64,000 nt of DNA from Enoplolaimus lenunculus. Its lineage: Eukaryota; Nematoda; Enoplea; Enoplida; Thoracostomopsidae. This document shows, one piece after another, positions 1 through 12,886 of the stretch. Within the stretch, counting starts at the first letter, position 1, and each line of letters starts with the position of its first letter. The DNA lies in assembly GCA_030248215.1 (NCBI GenBank), contig JASANG010001555.1, positions 151,810-215,809 on the forward strand, given 5' to 3'. Position numbers and translations under genes: made by a program. Under the pieces are notes generated by a model. It was not told the origin of the DNA. It saw only the letters and a program-made list of their open reading frames with translations, and did not search any database.

Positions 1-54
1 CTTCGCAGTAAGTAGTCTTATTAGCTTATTATGTAACGACGTGCATGTTTTTAG

Positions 55-3000
55 ATGGCTGCATGACGATATACCGTTAGTCGCTACCGATAGACACTTT
101 TTTCCGTCGGATGGACAAGTTCTTGTTGTTGTTCAGTCGCGGCCTACTGACAGTGGCGTGTATACGTGCGAAGTAAACAACCCGCTTGCCAATATGACCG
201 ACAGTGCTGTAGTTGCTGTCGAAGGTAACGCATCATTTTCAAACAGAACGCCTCAGAATTGCATGGTGTGGTAGGGACACATTATCTCCAGTTAGGGCGA
301 TGCCACCCCTTGCGCCAACCGGAATTTTTAGGGATCTTATGTAATATTTGGCTGCTGCCCCCAGCCAGCGTGCACCGCTACAAACACAGTATCGAATTTG
401 TTTCATTTCAATGAAGCTATTTTACTGTCAACACTGAATTACTTAGTTTTGGGGGAGATAGTCGCCTATTCTGGTTAGGGTTCCTTGAACTTGCGAAAGA
501 TTCACAGGCCCAGCACCCCCTGAAAACCTAATGATAGAAAGTTTTTTCTCTGGAGGTGGATGGTTTTTTCTTTTGGGAAACATAAAAAAATTCCATTTTC
601 TGATACGTGTTGACATGTCTTATTAACGATGTTAATAGTGAATGTTCATTGAGTTAGTTATGAGGCTTTGCAACATTAACAGAATTGCAAATTTGTACTA
701 CAACCACAACGCAATATAGTTGCATTTTTTCAGGTGCTTTAATTGCTGGATCTGCTGCGTCAGATGGAAGCACGGCAGCACTCGATACAGCGTCGTTGGT
801 TGGCATTATAGTCATGGTGTTATTTGTGTGTATTATACTTACCTCCGTCGTATGGGTATTAATCATTTATGTTCATCGTTATCGTCTTAAAGCTCGTAAG
901 TATGATTACTGGTTTAGCTATGAGTTAAAATTGTATTTTTCTAGTTTTTGCTATGGTTGGTTTTGTATAATTTTGTTATTCCAGCTTGCAGAATACAAGT
1001 GTTTTACTTGGCAAAAATCGGTTTGCTCTTCTTTGAATCGGCGTGAATTTCTGCATGTAGGGCTACTCGCTAATAGGGCAGTACCTTGAAATTCTACTAA
1101 TGAAAGCGAAAATTATAGGTCATATTAGTTATTAAAAGAGTATAGTAAAACTAGTTTTTGAGCTTGAAAGATATGAAAACTTAATGGGTGTTAGCAAACA
1201 AGAAACTGCTTAAAATATTAAAGTTAATAAGCTGGCCAAATAAATTTATTGTTTGTTAAATTGTATTTGCAGGAGGCGCTGCTTCGTCAGATTGCAGTGT
1301 ATTTTCAAAATCAACAAATACCAGCAGTGTCAGCTCGGCGATAGTTAATGTCCTTTTGCGACGAAACGGTCCCGGCGACGCTGGAACAGGCCGTCGTGGC
1401 GGTGCTGGCCGGTCAAACTATCCGTTTAGACGCAGTTGGGCACCAGAGATGTATTCGGCAGGTAAACTGAAACTAAATAGTTTTTAAATGATATTTAGCT
1501 GTTCTTCCTCTCATTTTATACTGTAGCCTTATATTTTGTCCTCCCGGATATTTTAAAATGTCCTCCCGGTCGATTTAAAAGATCTCCATCCCCGGGGCAC
1601 TCGAAAATTGCTAATTCCTATTTTGCAATGTCGCACATTCTTTTAAAATGCCCCCTTTATCACATTGCAAAATGCCCCCAAGTTCTGTTACAGTGGAACA
1701 GTGTTGAATTTTGGAATTATATACCATTCATCACAGCTCGCTGTGTTTAGTCGATTGATGCTAAATTTCTCACGGTCTGACAATTGACTCAAAAAGAATG
1801 GTTGAAAAAGTTATTCGGCGCTCCGCCATACTTTTGGGATTGCGCTAAATCAGTTAAATGACCACAACCCATAGATTAGAGGACTGATATGCTAATTTTG
1901 CACCATTCGACTTAGCGACGCAAGCCGCGCCAAACAATATATAAATAATGTTTAATATTTGATAAAAGTTTTTCGGTTTCAAGGGACCCCGGGACCTCAA
2001 AAAATTCGAATGTTTCAGAAATTGAAATTTAAGTGTGGAATGATCAGTGGGACTCATGAAAAGTAAGCTTAAGTATGCAAAAAATTCTAAATCCCATTAG
2101 TTTTACCAGAGATGTATTCGGCAGGTAAACTGAAACTAAGTAGTTTTTAAATGATATTTAGCTGTTCTTCCTCTCATTTTATACTGTAGCCTTATATTTT
2201 GTCCTCCCGGATATTTTAAAATGTCCTCCCGGATATTTTAAAATGTCCTCCCGGTCGATTTAAAAGATCTCCATCCCCGGGGCACTCGAAAATTGCTAAT
2301 TCCTATTTTGCAATGTCGCACATTCTTTTAAAATGCCCCGTTTATCACATTGCAAAATGCCCCCAAGTTCTGTTACAGTGGAACAATGTTGAATTTTGGA
2401 ATTATATTCCATTCATCACAGCTCGCTGTGTTTAGTTGATTGATGCTAAATTTCTCACGGTCAGACAATTGACTCAAAAAGAATGGTTGAAAAAGTTATT
2501 CGGCGCTCCGCCATACTTTTGGGATTGCGCTAAATCAGTTAAATGACCACAACCCATAGATTAGAGGACTGATATGCTAATTTTGCACCATTCGACTTAG
2601 CGACGCAAGCCGCGCCAAACAATATATAAATAATGTTTAATATTTGATAAAAGTTTTTCGGTATCAAGGGACCCCGGGACCTCAAAAAATTCGAATGTTT
2701 CAAAAATTGAAATTTAAGTGTGGAATGATCAGTGGGACTCATGAAAAGTAAGCTTAAGTATGCAAAAAATTCTAAATCCCATTAGTTTTAGGAGAATGCG
2801 GCCGTGGCATCCCACGGTATATAAATTGTTGAATTTTTGACAAATTATTATGGGTCCCAAGGGTGCCCTCTGGACCTCAAAAATTCGAATGTCTCATAAA
2901 TTGCGATTAAGTGTTGAACGCTCAGCGGGGGTCACGAAAAGCTTATGTGCAAAAATTTTCAAAATCAGACCATTTTTTTAATAATGCGACCGCGTTTCGG

Positions 3001-6000
3001 TGGGAATATTTAACAAAAAAGACCTATATTGTTTTGGGAGGCAGCTTGGTAAGACGGCGATGAGTTAAATTACGAGTTGAGTTCAAGTTTACGCCATGGA
3101 AACGAGTTCAGGTTACCACTTTGGAAATAATTAATTTTTAATGCTATATTTGACGGCGTTTAACTATAATGGCGGGGGGGCATTATAAAATAGGGTGCAT
3201 TATAAAATGTGACACCGACAGTTTTGAGTCGAAGTATTTTACCTGAAAGCCGTGATTAGATATGAATATTGAATAATGGTCTTCGGATATTGGTTTGTGC
3301 GTGTGACTTCCTCAAAGTATTTTAGTGAAAATAATATATTCGCGTTGTTTAATCATTGTCAATAAAGACATGACCCGTTTGTGTTAATAGTTTGACTTGC
3401 AATGTTTATGCTCGTACAGGTTTCCACAGTTATTACAAGCATAACGGTAACGGTTCGCAGTCTGGTGGTTCGACATCGAATGGGGGCAATTATTTGGGCT
3501 GTGGCAGTGATGATGGCGCTGATCGATTCAGTACGGGCGGAACAGGGATTTATGGTCCAGGCGGGCCGCCATCTTCAGTTGGAGGCCTTAGTGGGGGCCG
3601 GTCGTTAGGCCTAACTGGCGCCGGCACGGGCGTTGTCGGCCTGAGTTCTCCTAGTTCGCAGGGCACTGGTAGTACACCATCTGGTTTACACCAACAAATC
3701 CGAATTAACCCAACCGGGCCGCCTGCGGCGCCGATTATCGGTGTCACTGTAACAGCTATGCCTGGTTATACTGGAGCTATGAAAGCTGCAAGTCCTAGCC
3801 CGCATGGGTCTGGATTGGTTGGAACTAGTGCCCCTATAATTCAATTACCAGGCGTAATACATTCGGTTAGTGGTGACCGCAGCCCAAGCAATTTGTCCGC
3901 ATCGAGCAAGCGTGATTCAATGCAAGGTCCACCATTATCGAATGCTTTGATCGTAGCCAATGGAACTGGTAACGGTATTTTTACTAGTACACACTCGTAT
4001 TTGATACCGAAAACACGTCGTTCGCTAGCTGACTCAAGCACATCATCGGGAGGACAAGCCCTAAATGGCCGTACACCGTTCGAGGAACACCCTATGGTGG
4101 ATCTGCCTACCCTGACTCAGCTTATTGGACCGGGAACTGTTGGTTTAGTACCAGATACCTCTTGCAGCAGAAGCAGTCGGCCGAAAACAACGAACGCTCA
4201 GAGATCTGGCAGGCCTAATGTTCAGCCACCTGCTCCGCCATCTGTGACAGGTAAGAATTATAATTAGTTCTTGTGTAGCTTTTTAGCAAAACACATTTGC
4301 AGATCTTTATTGTGTCATAATTGTGAGTTATGGCTTTGTTAAAGACAACAGTTCTATAATGCATTAAATTGCAGTCAGTTACTTAACTCTGTGAAATTTG
4401 CCATAATTGAGCTGATTCAAAAACTGTAATTACTTTACAATTTCAATTTCTGTTCCTAGGTTCAACATTTGGAAAAGTCATAAAACAGCCAGCTGTAGGC
4501 GCTGCAAAAACTGGCCGTCAGGGATTGACTCCTTCGAACTATAGCGCTTCAGAGGATAGTTGCAGCGAAGTAAGCTATTATCCTAGCAGCACACTAGAAT
4601 ACAACGACTCAACGATCGATTCTCGCCGGTTGTCCGGCTGTGTGGTTCCGAACGACGCGCCTGGATACCTAGGCCGTGCTATAGGACCACTAATGGCTGA
4701 ATACGGCCTTCGTGGTTCGTTCAGCGGATGTGATGGCGACGATATTGCAATGCTACCAGCGCCATCGACAACACTTGCTGAATTTGATAGATATACCGCG
4801 TCATGTCTTCGTGGTAACGGTTCACGATTGGGTCATAGAGTTGTCTACGACGCTAATCCGAACGTCGGTGTAGATCCGTCTGTGCCGCACTTGATTATAT
4901 CGTCGTCTGCCGGTGGGACGCTAGCGTCGTCGCGATGTTCGCAAAGCGAAGTGGAAGAAGATGACGACGATGATCAGTCGCGTCGCCGCCAAGCAGCAGC
5001 CGTTGAAGCACTTGCTATTTACGATAAGCGTGCCAGTTTCTCGGAAACTGGCACAAGCGATGTTGATGATGCAGTTGCTACTGGTGGCGACCTTGGGACT
5101 TTGAGTCGTGATGTCGCCGCGGAATGCTCCGATCGCGAAATGATTACTCCAGTGCCTCCGGTAATGACGAGTTTCGGCAGTCCAAACGCGATCCAAACGG
5201 TCAACAGTTCAAATATGGCGGTCAATAATGGTAAGCTAGTAGCTAGTGATGGCGCCGTAGCTGGGTATCGTGACCATATCGGTAACAAAGGCGGTATCGG
5301 ATTGACGCAAGGCAGTGTAACTGGGGGTGGACGTCCGATTAGCGTTGCAAGCAGTATTGGTGGCGACGATAACAGTATCAGTTTGAGTAGTAATAGTGGA
5401 GCAGGCACTACGTCTCTAGCAGCAGATGTTGGTTGCCACGTTGGCCAAAGTGAACTAGCCGCCTCTGTTAATGTTTCTACTGGTTTACCCTCGAAAGACA
5501 ATAGTTCGGCTACACCTGATAGTTCGATTGAAGTTAAAAATCCAGTTGCGGTCAACAAAAATAGTTCGAGGGCACGTGTTGCTAGTCATTTGTCAAATTA
5601 TACTGCCGGTGGTCAGCAAACCAGACTGAGTACTTTCAAGCCTCAGCAGCCGCAACAACAGCAACCACTAGATTCGAACTTAGTTCCTATATATGGTCAG
5701 ATAAGAAAATCGCATAGTCCCAGCACTAATGGCAAATTGGGAGCAACTGCTGTCAGTGATGGCGGTACAAAAAACTCGGCGTTTGCTTCGGATTCTACAG
5801 ATTGTAATGGCGACATAACTAATGGCTTGTCATCAAACATGCAGTCTCCCCCGAATAATTCGACTGATAGCCCTGTTTCGTACGGAACTGGTTGTCAACT
5901 TTTACCGAATGGAACACATGGTGACCCAAACGATAGCGATATGATTGTGCCAATATACGCTACGATACGTCGCACTCCAAAAGGGAGCACCCAAAATGGT

Positions 6001-6735
6001 GGTTTCATGTCACGTGGAGGACGTAAGCGTGGCCGCCTATTCGCCGGTGACTTAGCTACCACTGCAGCAGCCGCGAAATCGAAAAATGGCGCCAAATTGT
6101 TCGATTCGACTAGTAATTTGACATCGACGGGTACGCATGTTCCAAGTAGTTTTCGATGCTCAGCAACGGCAAGCAGCACGAACAATATTTATTTAACCGA
6201 TAATTACTGTGATGACAACGGTGACTACGAGCACGATTATGATAGCAATGGCAATGGAACAATGTACAGTAACTCTGGTGGGCCGTACAAGCGTATGGAA
6301 CTCAAGGCACTGCTTTTACTCGGAGCTAAAACTGGCGATGCTAAAAATCGCGGCACAAAATGCCGTGGGGCTACCTCGAGTTCTGTGGCCACCGCCACAG
6401 TGGATGCGGCGGCAGCAAAAAAGCGTCGATCAACTACAAGCGAAAATGATGCCTGGAATGACAGTTCTTTGATTGATTCGCCAGACTCTAACCGGAAGGG
6501 CCCAACAGCAGGAAACATTGGGAAACTTCAACAGTCATCCAATGGTGTACTTACCCAGAGCATAGGATCGAGTCTTACCTCAAGGTTCAGTGGGCAAGCG
6601 GTTTCGTCTGGCCCATCGCTCAAAGCTGGATTCTTCGGTGGTGGCAGTGCCGCTAATGATCCACAACAAAGCGAGCCATTGCTTGCAAGTTCATCTCCTG
6701 CAGCGTCCAGTACTGATAGTCAGGCGGCCAGATGA
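55..6735 (+). CDS. LRIG-type Ig/transmembrane receptor, 3' part (lambik/SMA-10-like)
   Basis: Five exons can be spliced in frame: 55-224, 734-895, 1273-1461, 3420-4250 and 4460-6735 (stop TGA). They give about 1,208 residues; the 5' exons (LRRs, other Ig domains) lie outside the window. The first exon is the end of an I-set Ig domain (RWLHDDIPL, then DSGVYTCEV). The second holds one transmembrane helix with ILTSVVWVLIIY, which matches the LRIG1 helix (IVLTSLVWVCIIY). LRIGs are single-pass regulators of receptor tyrosine kinase and BMP signalling at the cell surface. The cytoplasmic tail of about 1,100 residues is far longer than the vertebrate one (under 300). It is Gly/Ser/Asn-rich and low in complexity, with an acidic run (EEDDDDD) and two tyrosine motifs, VPIYGQIRK (near 5683) and VPIYATIRR (near 5947). 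It ends SEPLLASSSP, recalling the PLL of the LRIG1 end. Family assignment is strong; paralogue and tail function are unknown. Confidence 0.9.
1442..2790 (+). repeat. tandem duplication inside LRIG gene, copying a splice donor
   Basis: Two head-to-tail copies, 1442-2104 and 2105-2790, are almost identical. The second is about 20 bp longer because a CCTCCCGGATATTTT motif is repeated. The unit begins inside the coding exon, so the second copy carries the last 20 bases of exon 1273-1461 and a second intact GT donor at 2125. Both copies contain the same short open frame on the minus strand, which is not gene-like. The rest of this intron (2791-3419) shows nothing recognisable. Confidence 0.9.
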
Positions 6736-9339
6736 GACGCGGCATTCAATTGCCGTGGAATGGTTATTTTTAAAGCGGAAGTAACGGTTATTATGAAACT
6801 GACGTACATCTTACGCTGCGTTGTGCTTAAATTAGAACCGACAGTTATTGTAAAAGATGCACGGTGCCAATGTAATGATTCGACTGTACTTCTAGTTGAT
6901 CACAAGTTATACCATGAGTTGCAATGGTATAAATTGAACATGTAAGTATTACTTGGACCTCAGTTGGAAAATATTAAATATTGAGTAGTTCAATCGCACC
7001 AATATACAGCACAGTCCCAGTGTATAATTGAATGCGACTGTTGGTTTGTTTACGTTAGCCATCGAATATCGACCAAGAGATGTTCCAATAGAATGACGAT
7101 ACGTGGCTAAACTGAAGGTGGTTGATTCTATACTATGGAGCTTCTAGTCGTTGATTTCAAATTTATTCGCTTGTTTTATGTGTAATTTTTCGTGCGACGT
7201 ATCGTACTATTTTAACATTGTTGTACAGCCTCATTATGAATCTCTGGAAGTGCAAAACGTAAAATGCTTCTTAATTACCGACGTACGTACTGTGTCAATT
7301 CGTGAATCTGATGTATTGCGTATTTATTATGAATGGTATTGTTACATTTCATGTGCCCAAAACTTTAGTTATTTGGTGCAGCAATATCTGGCGGATCAGT
7401 GGATGTTTTGACGGCCTAATATCGCCTTGTCCAGTGGCAATTTTGTACACGGAAAAATGTTCTTTTTAGGCTTTAACAGCAATATAACCTGAACCAAATG
7501 GTTTTTCAGATATAAGAAAGTTTTTGCTGAGAGTTTTGTTCGCGTGTTACTTATCGGTATACAAGAATGTAGGTTTACTTTGTACCATGCGTTATATTTC
7601 AACCATCCAATCCTATCCGTGACATAAAAATGAAATTTAAGGCCACGCACTCTGTTTGTGTCGAACCTATCCATATAATCTCCGGAAGGTGAAAAAATGC
7701 CGGAACCGGAACCGGAATTCCGGTTGCACCCTGCCTGTTGCCATTAGGTCTTCTATCATTTTGATTTTAATTATTGAGTCGAACTTTATGACGTTCTGTA
7801 TGTATGTTTATGATGGATATAATTTCTACAGCTGTGACAAATTTGTCAACAGTAGATGCATTACCTCGTTGGTTTGTTGGAAAAGTGTCGTTAATTGGCG
7901 ATAAGTGTTATTATCATTTAAGGATACGACCCCTAGCCATATATTGTAGTTTTAAAATTGGAATAACATTTTAGTCTAATGTGGCTTACCGTATACATAC
8001 AGTATTTTCTGTTCAGCATTGTGTATTTTTTTCGTCTTTAGTTCGATTATGTTCATTGTTTGAAATTGTACCTATTGCTTAAATTTCAAATGCCAATGTG
8101 CGTTTTCCATCGTGTTTTGTTTTTATTGTACGGTATTATTTTCAATGTACAATGATGCATCTCTGCTATTTCAATACATTCTTTTTCTGTTTTGTTTGTT
8201 TACAAATTTACAGTTTACCGACGTTATGTTCGACTCGGCAAAATTTATTTTACACAAGTTTAAAAGACAACGTATTAGTCTCAGCGGCGTAGTCAGGACT
8301 TGGGCAGAGGGTTTATGCTTAATAAAATTTTCAAATGGGATGAGTTTGTGTCGCCTTGTGAAAAGTTCCTAAAGCCTTTAGACGAAATCATAAAGAGGAG
8401 AGGGTTGACCCATAAACCCCGTCCCTGGCTTCGATCTTTGATGTATTCTGATAAATAAAGGTTTCACTTTTTGTGTATATGGCAACGATGTTGCACTGTA
8501 TGGTATTCTTGGCTTATCGCAGCACAATACCAACGGTGCTTAATTTTGACAGGTCAAAAGTAGAATGAAAATGTTTTTGGAAGATTTGATGCTGAACGTC
8601 ATAAGGCACACCAAAACGTGCATTAACTCCCGCATCAAATGGTTAAGACACGCTGGAGAGTGGGTTAACCGTGCCCCCCAAGTGTGCCGAACCGTTATAC
8701 CCAAAAGGCACAGTGATTGTAGCATGACTCTTAACTAAATGAGCCTTGGTGCAATATTCTGTTGAAAACACATGTCAGAATAAGTAGTAGTATGATATGA
8801 TGTAATGTAGGTAGAAACATTTTCGCCTTATATATATAATTGATTTGACGTTAAGCTTAACGTATAGAGTATTTCGCACAGCGTTCGCGTCGCAATAGGT
8901 TCTAAATACCAGTTCATAATATATTTCATGTGTGCTTGTTCATGAGCATATGGCTGCCACCGCGTAGCTGACTAATTATTACTGTACGTTGGTTGCCAGC
9001 ACACTAGGTAGTAGGTGCATTGGGAATTTGGTTGGCTGAAGCAGAACAATTTGGTTATGTTTCGCTTCATGTAAGCATTTTGCCATTTTCTGAGAACATT
9101 CACTGGTATGTGATTGTGGAATATTTGGTTTTTCATATAGGAAGGATTTTGGATTTAGATTTATTTTTATATTTTATGTGTTTGCTATTACCAAGAGTGG
9201 ATGATCACTTACACAACAGTGTGTAACTGACTACATTCTGCGTACCAAAAATATACCCAGAGTACGTTGCTTTTTTGTCCGATCCCCTTGTTTAGGAGGT
9301 TGAAATGTGGGCAGACGAAGGAAATACATATATCTTGCT
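6736..9339. other. 3' flank and probable 3' UTR of the LRIG gene
   Basis: No supportable exon is seen. An AATAAA at 8454-8459 is a possible polyadenylation signal, giving a 3' UTR of about 1.7 kb, but nothing else confirms it. A hAT-family fragment lies at 7682-7733. Confidence 0.35.
7682..7733 (+). mobile_element. hAT MITE right-end fragment (CCGGAA family)
   Basis: This stretch of GGAACCGGAACC repeats ends in GGTTGCACCCTG, identical to the right end of the full copies at 23884 and 49255. Only the terminal 50 or so bases remain. Confidence 0.75.
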
Positions 9340-9714
9340 AATGCAGTGGTGACCCGAATACGAGGGGGGTAATAAGTGGGAGTCCCCAGTTTGAGTCCCA
9401 ATCAATAGGATTTCGTATCCCGAATGAGAGTCCGTAAGCAGATAGAGTCTCTAAACCCTAGTTAGAGTCCATAAATGTCAATTATCCCTAATTGTAGCGC
9501 ATAAATGACTCCAGGACCAAATAAAGTTGAGTTCGAAACTTTAAAGCGTACTTAAGTTTTGAAAGTACATTCCTAAGTATAACCTTGCATTATCGCTCAA
9601 GCTATTGACACAAAACGAATAAACGTTTAATTCAACTGACAATTCCAGTACCGGATATATAAGAAACGAAGGTGGCGGACCGTGGGTTAAAAATAAATAA
9701 CAGTCCGTAATCGA
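9340..9714 (+). mobile_element. MITE, TGACCCGAATAAGAG family, right end missing
   Basis: The left terminal repeat (CAGTGGTGACCCGAATA) and most of the internal body match the copies at 10570, 24629, 41170 and 45729. Shared internal blocks include ATGTCAATTATCCCTAATT and GAAACTTTAAAGCGTA. The copy stops after the internal AACAGTCCGTAATCG block, so the right terminal repeat is lost. Confidence 0.8.
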
Positions 9715-10569
9715 GGCAAAGCTTGAGTGGTGATATTTGAATAGATGTTTTGTTGGATATGTATCTGTTTGCCAATTTTTACGGAGGTTTCGCTAGGTAT
9801 TGTGTGGTTGTTGGTAAAATTGTTGATTTAAAATTGCTCGGTTTTTCTTCACTCTGTTGAAGTCTGCTCAGAAGCAAGTGATAAGTGATTACTCTTAGTT
9901 TAAGTTGTATGTTAAATGAATGTTGCGATATTTGTATTAGATTAATTGTTGAGAAATGTGCCACTGAAGATAATCCCTGTGCAGGCAAAGTACATCCAAA
10001 TTTTTGTTATTATGTATGATCAGGCACATCTTCTCTGTGTGACTAATGCAATTAGGGTTAGTTGGCTGCTTATAGATTTAGTGGGTTTGGGTGGCTTAGA
10101 GAGTTTTAATATATTAATGTCTGCGGACGTTTATGCATGTGCTGTTCCTGTCTGGATATGTATAAACATGGTTTTGATTTTATTTTCATGAACCTATATA
10201 CACTATATCTACGTTTAAACGATTTTGTTTATATCGCAGTTGCGTACGTATGTATAGTTAGGCTCTGTTTCTTTGTTTAGCATGCTACCGCAGGAATAAA
10301 CAAGCTGTTTATTTTCTTCTTAGAGCAGTATAAGGGCTAACAGTTTGAAGAGCAAGCAAGCTATTTTGCGTAACTGATATCCGACAACTGTTCAAAAATG
10401 TTTGGAAGAACTGTTTGGTCTTTGTATTAATGACTGATATCAGGGTAAAACAGGAGGTTCAGCTCTGGCTAAAAAATCGGCTTCCGGCTCAAGTATAATA
10501 TTGCGTCTGGCTCTAGCAGAATTTTTTGCCGAAGCTTCCGAAAATTTCGGTAGTGAAACTTCCCATAGT
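9715..10569. other. gene-free stretch
   Basis: AT-rich sequence without recognisable coding, RNA or repeat structure. Confidence 0.5.
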
Positions 10570-11012
10570 TACCATATTGACCCGAATAAGAGGGGAGTCC
10601 CATTTTAATTCCCAATCAATAGGAGTTCGTATCCCTAATAAGAGTCCGTAAGAAGAGTCTGTAAGCGGATAGAGTCCTGAAACCCTAATTAGAGTCCATA
10701 AATGTCAATTATCCCTTATTGTAGCGCATAAATGACTCCAGGACCAAATAAAGGTGAGTTCGAAACTTTAAAGCGTAGTTAAGTTTCGAAAGTAATTTTA
10801 AGTACAATCTTGCATTATCGCTGAAGCTTTTGATGCAAGACAAAAACGTTTATTTCAACGGATAGTTGCAATACCGGATATATATCAGTAAGGAAGGGTG
10901 GCGCAGGTCTGGTTCAAAATAAATAACAGTCCGTAACCGAATAACAAGGGGGGTACCCTATGGAGAGGCTAAATAAATATCACTCCCCCCTCTTATTCGG
11001 GTCATTACAGTA
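10570..11012 (+). mobile_element. MITE, TGACCCGAATAAGAG family, complete
   Basis: The ends are inverted: ATTGACCCGAATAAGAG on the left and CTCTTATTCGGGTCATTACAG on the right, about 440 bp apart with no coding capacity. TA at both borders would fit a Tc1/mariner-type duplication, but the superfamily is not certain. Confidence 0.85.
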
Positions 11013-11192
11013 CAAAACTTGTATTGTTCTGTGCGTTTGGATTTGCAACATTAAAAATATTTGCCAAAATTAAAACGTTTTAACTACCTAATTTCTCTAA
11101 CTCCACCATTTTTCGCCTCTGGTTGCTAGGAATAGGCGGTCTCGGCAGATCGCGGGATTTGGCTGGTCTCGGTATAAAGGACCACATTTAAA

Positions 11193-11475
11193 TATACTTA
11201 CGCTAAATCGTGCAAACATCAGATCATCTTACTTTCAGTGGTGCCCCGCTTTCAGCGGCGGATCCGGAAATTTCAGACGGAGGGCAGGCTCGTAAATGTT
11301 TTGAAACGCATTTATCACCAAAAATTTGTTTGAGAGGAAAATTGTATTTCATCACAAAAATGTCTGAGGGAGAAAGTTGTAAGTTAGGGAGGGACCATAC
11401 CATTTTATCATAAAAAAATTTCTGACAGGAACGTACGCCCGCCCTCCAACCTTTGGATCCGCTAGTGTCCGCCTT
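11193..11475 (+). repeat. dispersed repeat with hAT-like GGATCCGC ends
   Basis: The same sequence recurs near 46354-46575, including TTACGCTAA, the TTTCAGC-GCGGATCC block and GTAAATGTTTTGAAACGCA. The inner part lies between AGCGGCGGATCC and GGATCCGCTAG, which look like short inverted ends. It is non-coding. Confidence 0.6.
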
Positions 11476-11592
11476 CTCACTAGGTCGAAATGGAGTAGGC
11501 TTAAATTTTACTAATTTTTTTCCTTGGTCGTTTAGGCTAAGATTTGTTTTAGACTTGAATGAGGGGGCATAAACTTAGGAATATGTTTTGGC

Positions 11593-12012
11593 CATGGTGC
11601 AACCGGAATTCCGGTTCCGGTAGGAAAATCAGTATTTTTCACTATCCAGTTTCGGTAATATATCCGGTATTTTTCACCGGAATTTTCCGGTATTTTCGGT
11701 ATTGAAAAAATTTTCTCATTTGAAAATTTAAGAAAAATTGACATATTCTAACTTATTTCTCTAAAATTGTATGTGCGTGTATTGCCGAAATTTTCAATTT
11801 GTGCCATACTCCAATGTTTATCATATGTTTCCACCTACTGCATTTGTTTCGGGATTTTGGCATTCTAAATAGTGTGTTTACAGCAATAAAAGCGATAAAA
11901 TAGCGTTAAAAATAAATTTTTCGGTAACAAGTATTTTTTTATTTTCCGGATCCGGTTCCGGTATTTCTTTAACTTTCCGGTTCCGGTATTTTATAATTCC
12001 GGTTGCACCCTG
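11593..12012 (+). mobile_element. hAT MITE (CCGGAA family), complete, 420 bp
   Basis: It begins CATGGTGCAACCGGAATTCC and ends GGTTGCACCCTG, so the ends are inverted repeats. It is flanked by a perfect 8-bp duplication, GTTTTGGC (11585-11592 and 12013-12020), the hAT hallmark. The subterminal zones are runs of CCGGTT/AACCGG, and no transposase is encoded. Confidence 0.92.
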
Positions 12013-12178
12013 GTTTTGGCTATTAGTCCAATTCAGATTTGGGCTTAATTACGACTTGGGCTACGACATATGTATAAAGTAGATTTTGTTTCCTGCCAAG
12101 GTAATAAAAATATCACGCTAAACTCAAGTTTTTTATCTTGGCATGTTTTAAGATATCAAAATTTTAAATCATAACTCA

Positions 12179-12395
12179 GGTTTGAATACAAAATTTCTTT
12201 CGTCAGCTCCAGCTACTTTAATGGTGAAACAATGCAAATTATACCAAAATTTTTTTTACACAATAGCATTTCGGATATCCGGATACACGTTTCTTTTCGG
12301 ACACGTATCCGGATACACGTTTCTTTTTGGATACATATCTGGATATTTTTCATATCCGGATATCCCGATATCCGGTGCCCATCTATATTTTTAGA
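12179..12395 (+). repeat. CGGATATCCGGAT-type dispersed repeat
   Basis: Homologous to 46921-47040: both share CAGCTCCAGCT-CTTT, GGTGAAAC-ATGCAAATTAT and a run of CGGATATCC palindromes. The right edge (ATCCGGTGCCCATCT) resembles the terminal repeat of the element at 45467-46632. The left end could not be placed. Confidence 0.55.
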
Positions 12396-12886
12396 CTTTG
12401 ACGCTTTGCGTAAGTTACCAATTGAATTTACGAAGCGCATAATTTTCGAGCGGACTTCACGCACATAAAAACTTCGCGAGGCGAAATAGGATGAGAAATT
12501 TTTCTATAATTGGCAATTGTTTCTTTTAAAATCCATCTACTTTAGCAAACCGTGGGAATATTTGTAACACTTCAATGCTTATATTATTTTTATTATTTTG
12601 TTAGCAGCGTTCAAAACTTAAAAAGGTCTTCGGTCTTCGGATAGTAAAATGTTTCCATCCACTGGAATTTTAAGTTTTACCCACTGCGCAATCTTGTGAA
12701 ATAAAAAGCCAAAACTACGTTAAAACTGTATATAAATGTGTCATACACTTAAGTTTGTTTGATAAATTTGTTAGCTTAAGCCACTGATCCTCAGAGTTGA
12801 AGTTCAATGTTTCTACAATGTGATAGATCGGTTTATGTTTATTGTAAAGTTTTTGTTACCTTTGACAATAGGACTAATTTATTGGT

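Noticed and set aside
1854-2742. Two identical 67-codon minus-strand frames
   Set aside because: They are the same non-coding intron sequence copied by the tandem duplication.
5019-5558. 179-codon minus-strand frame over the LRIG tail exon
   Set aside because: Shadow of the Ser/Gly-rich coding strand; the + frame joins in phase to upstream LRIG exons.
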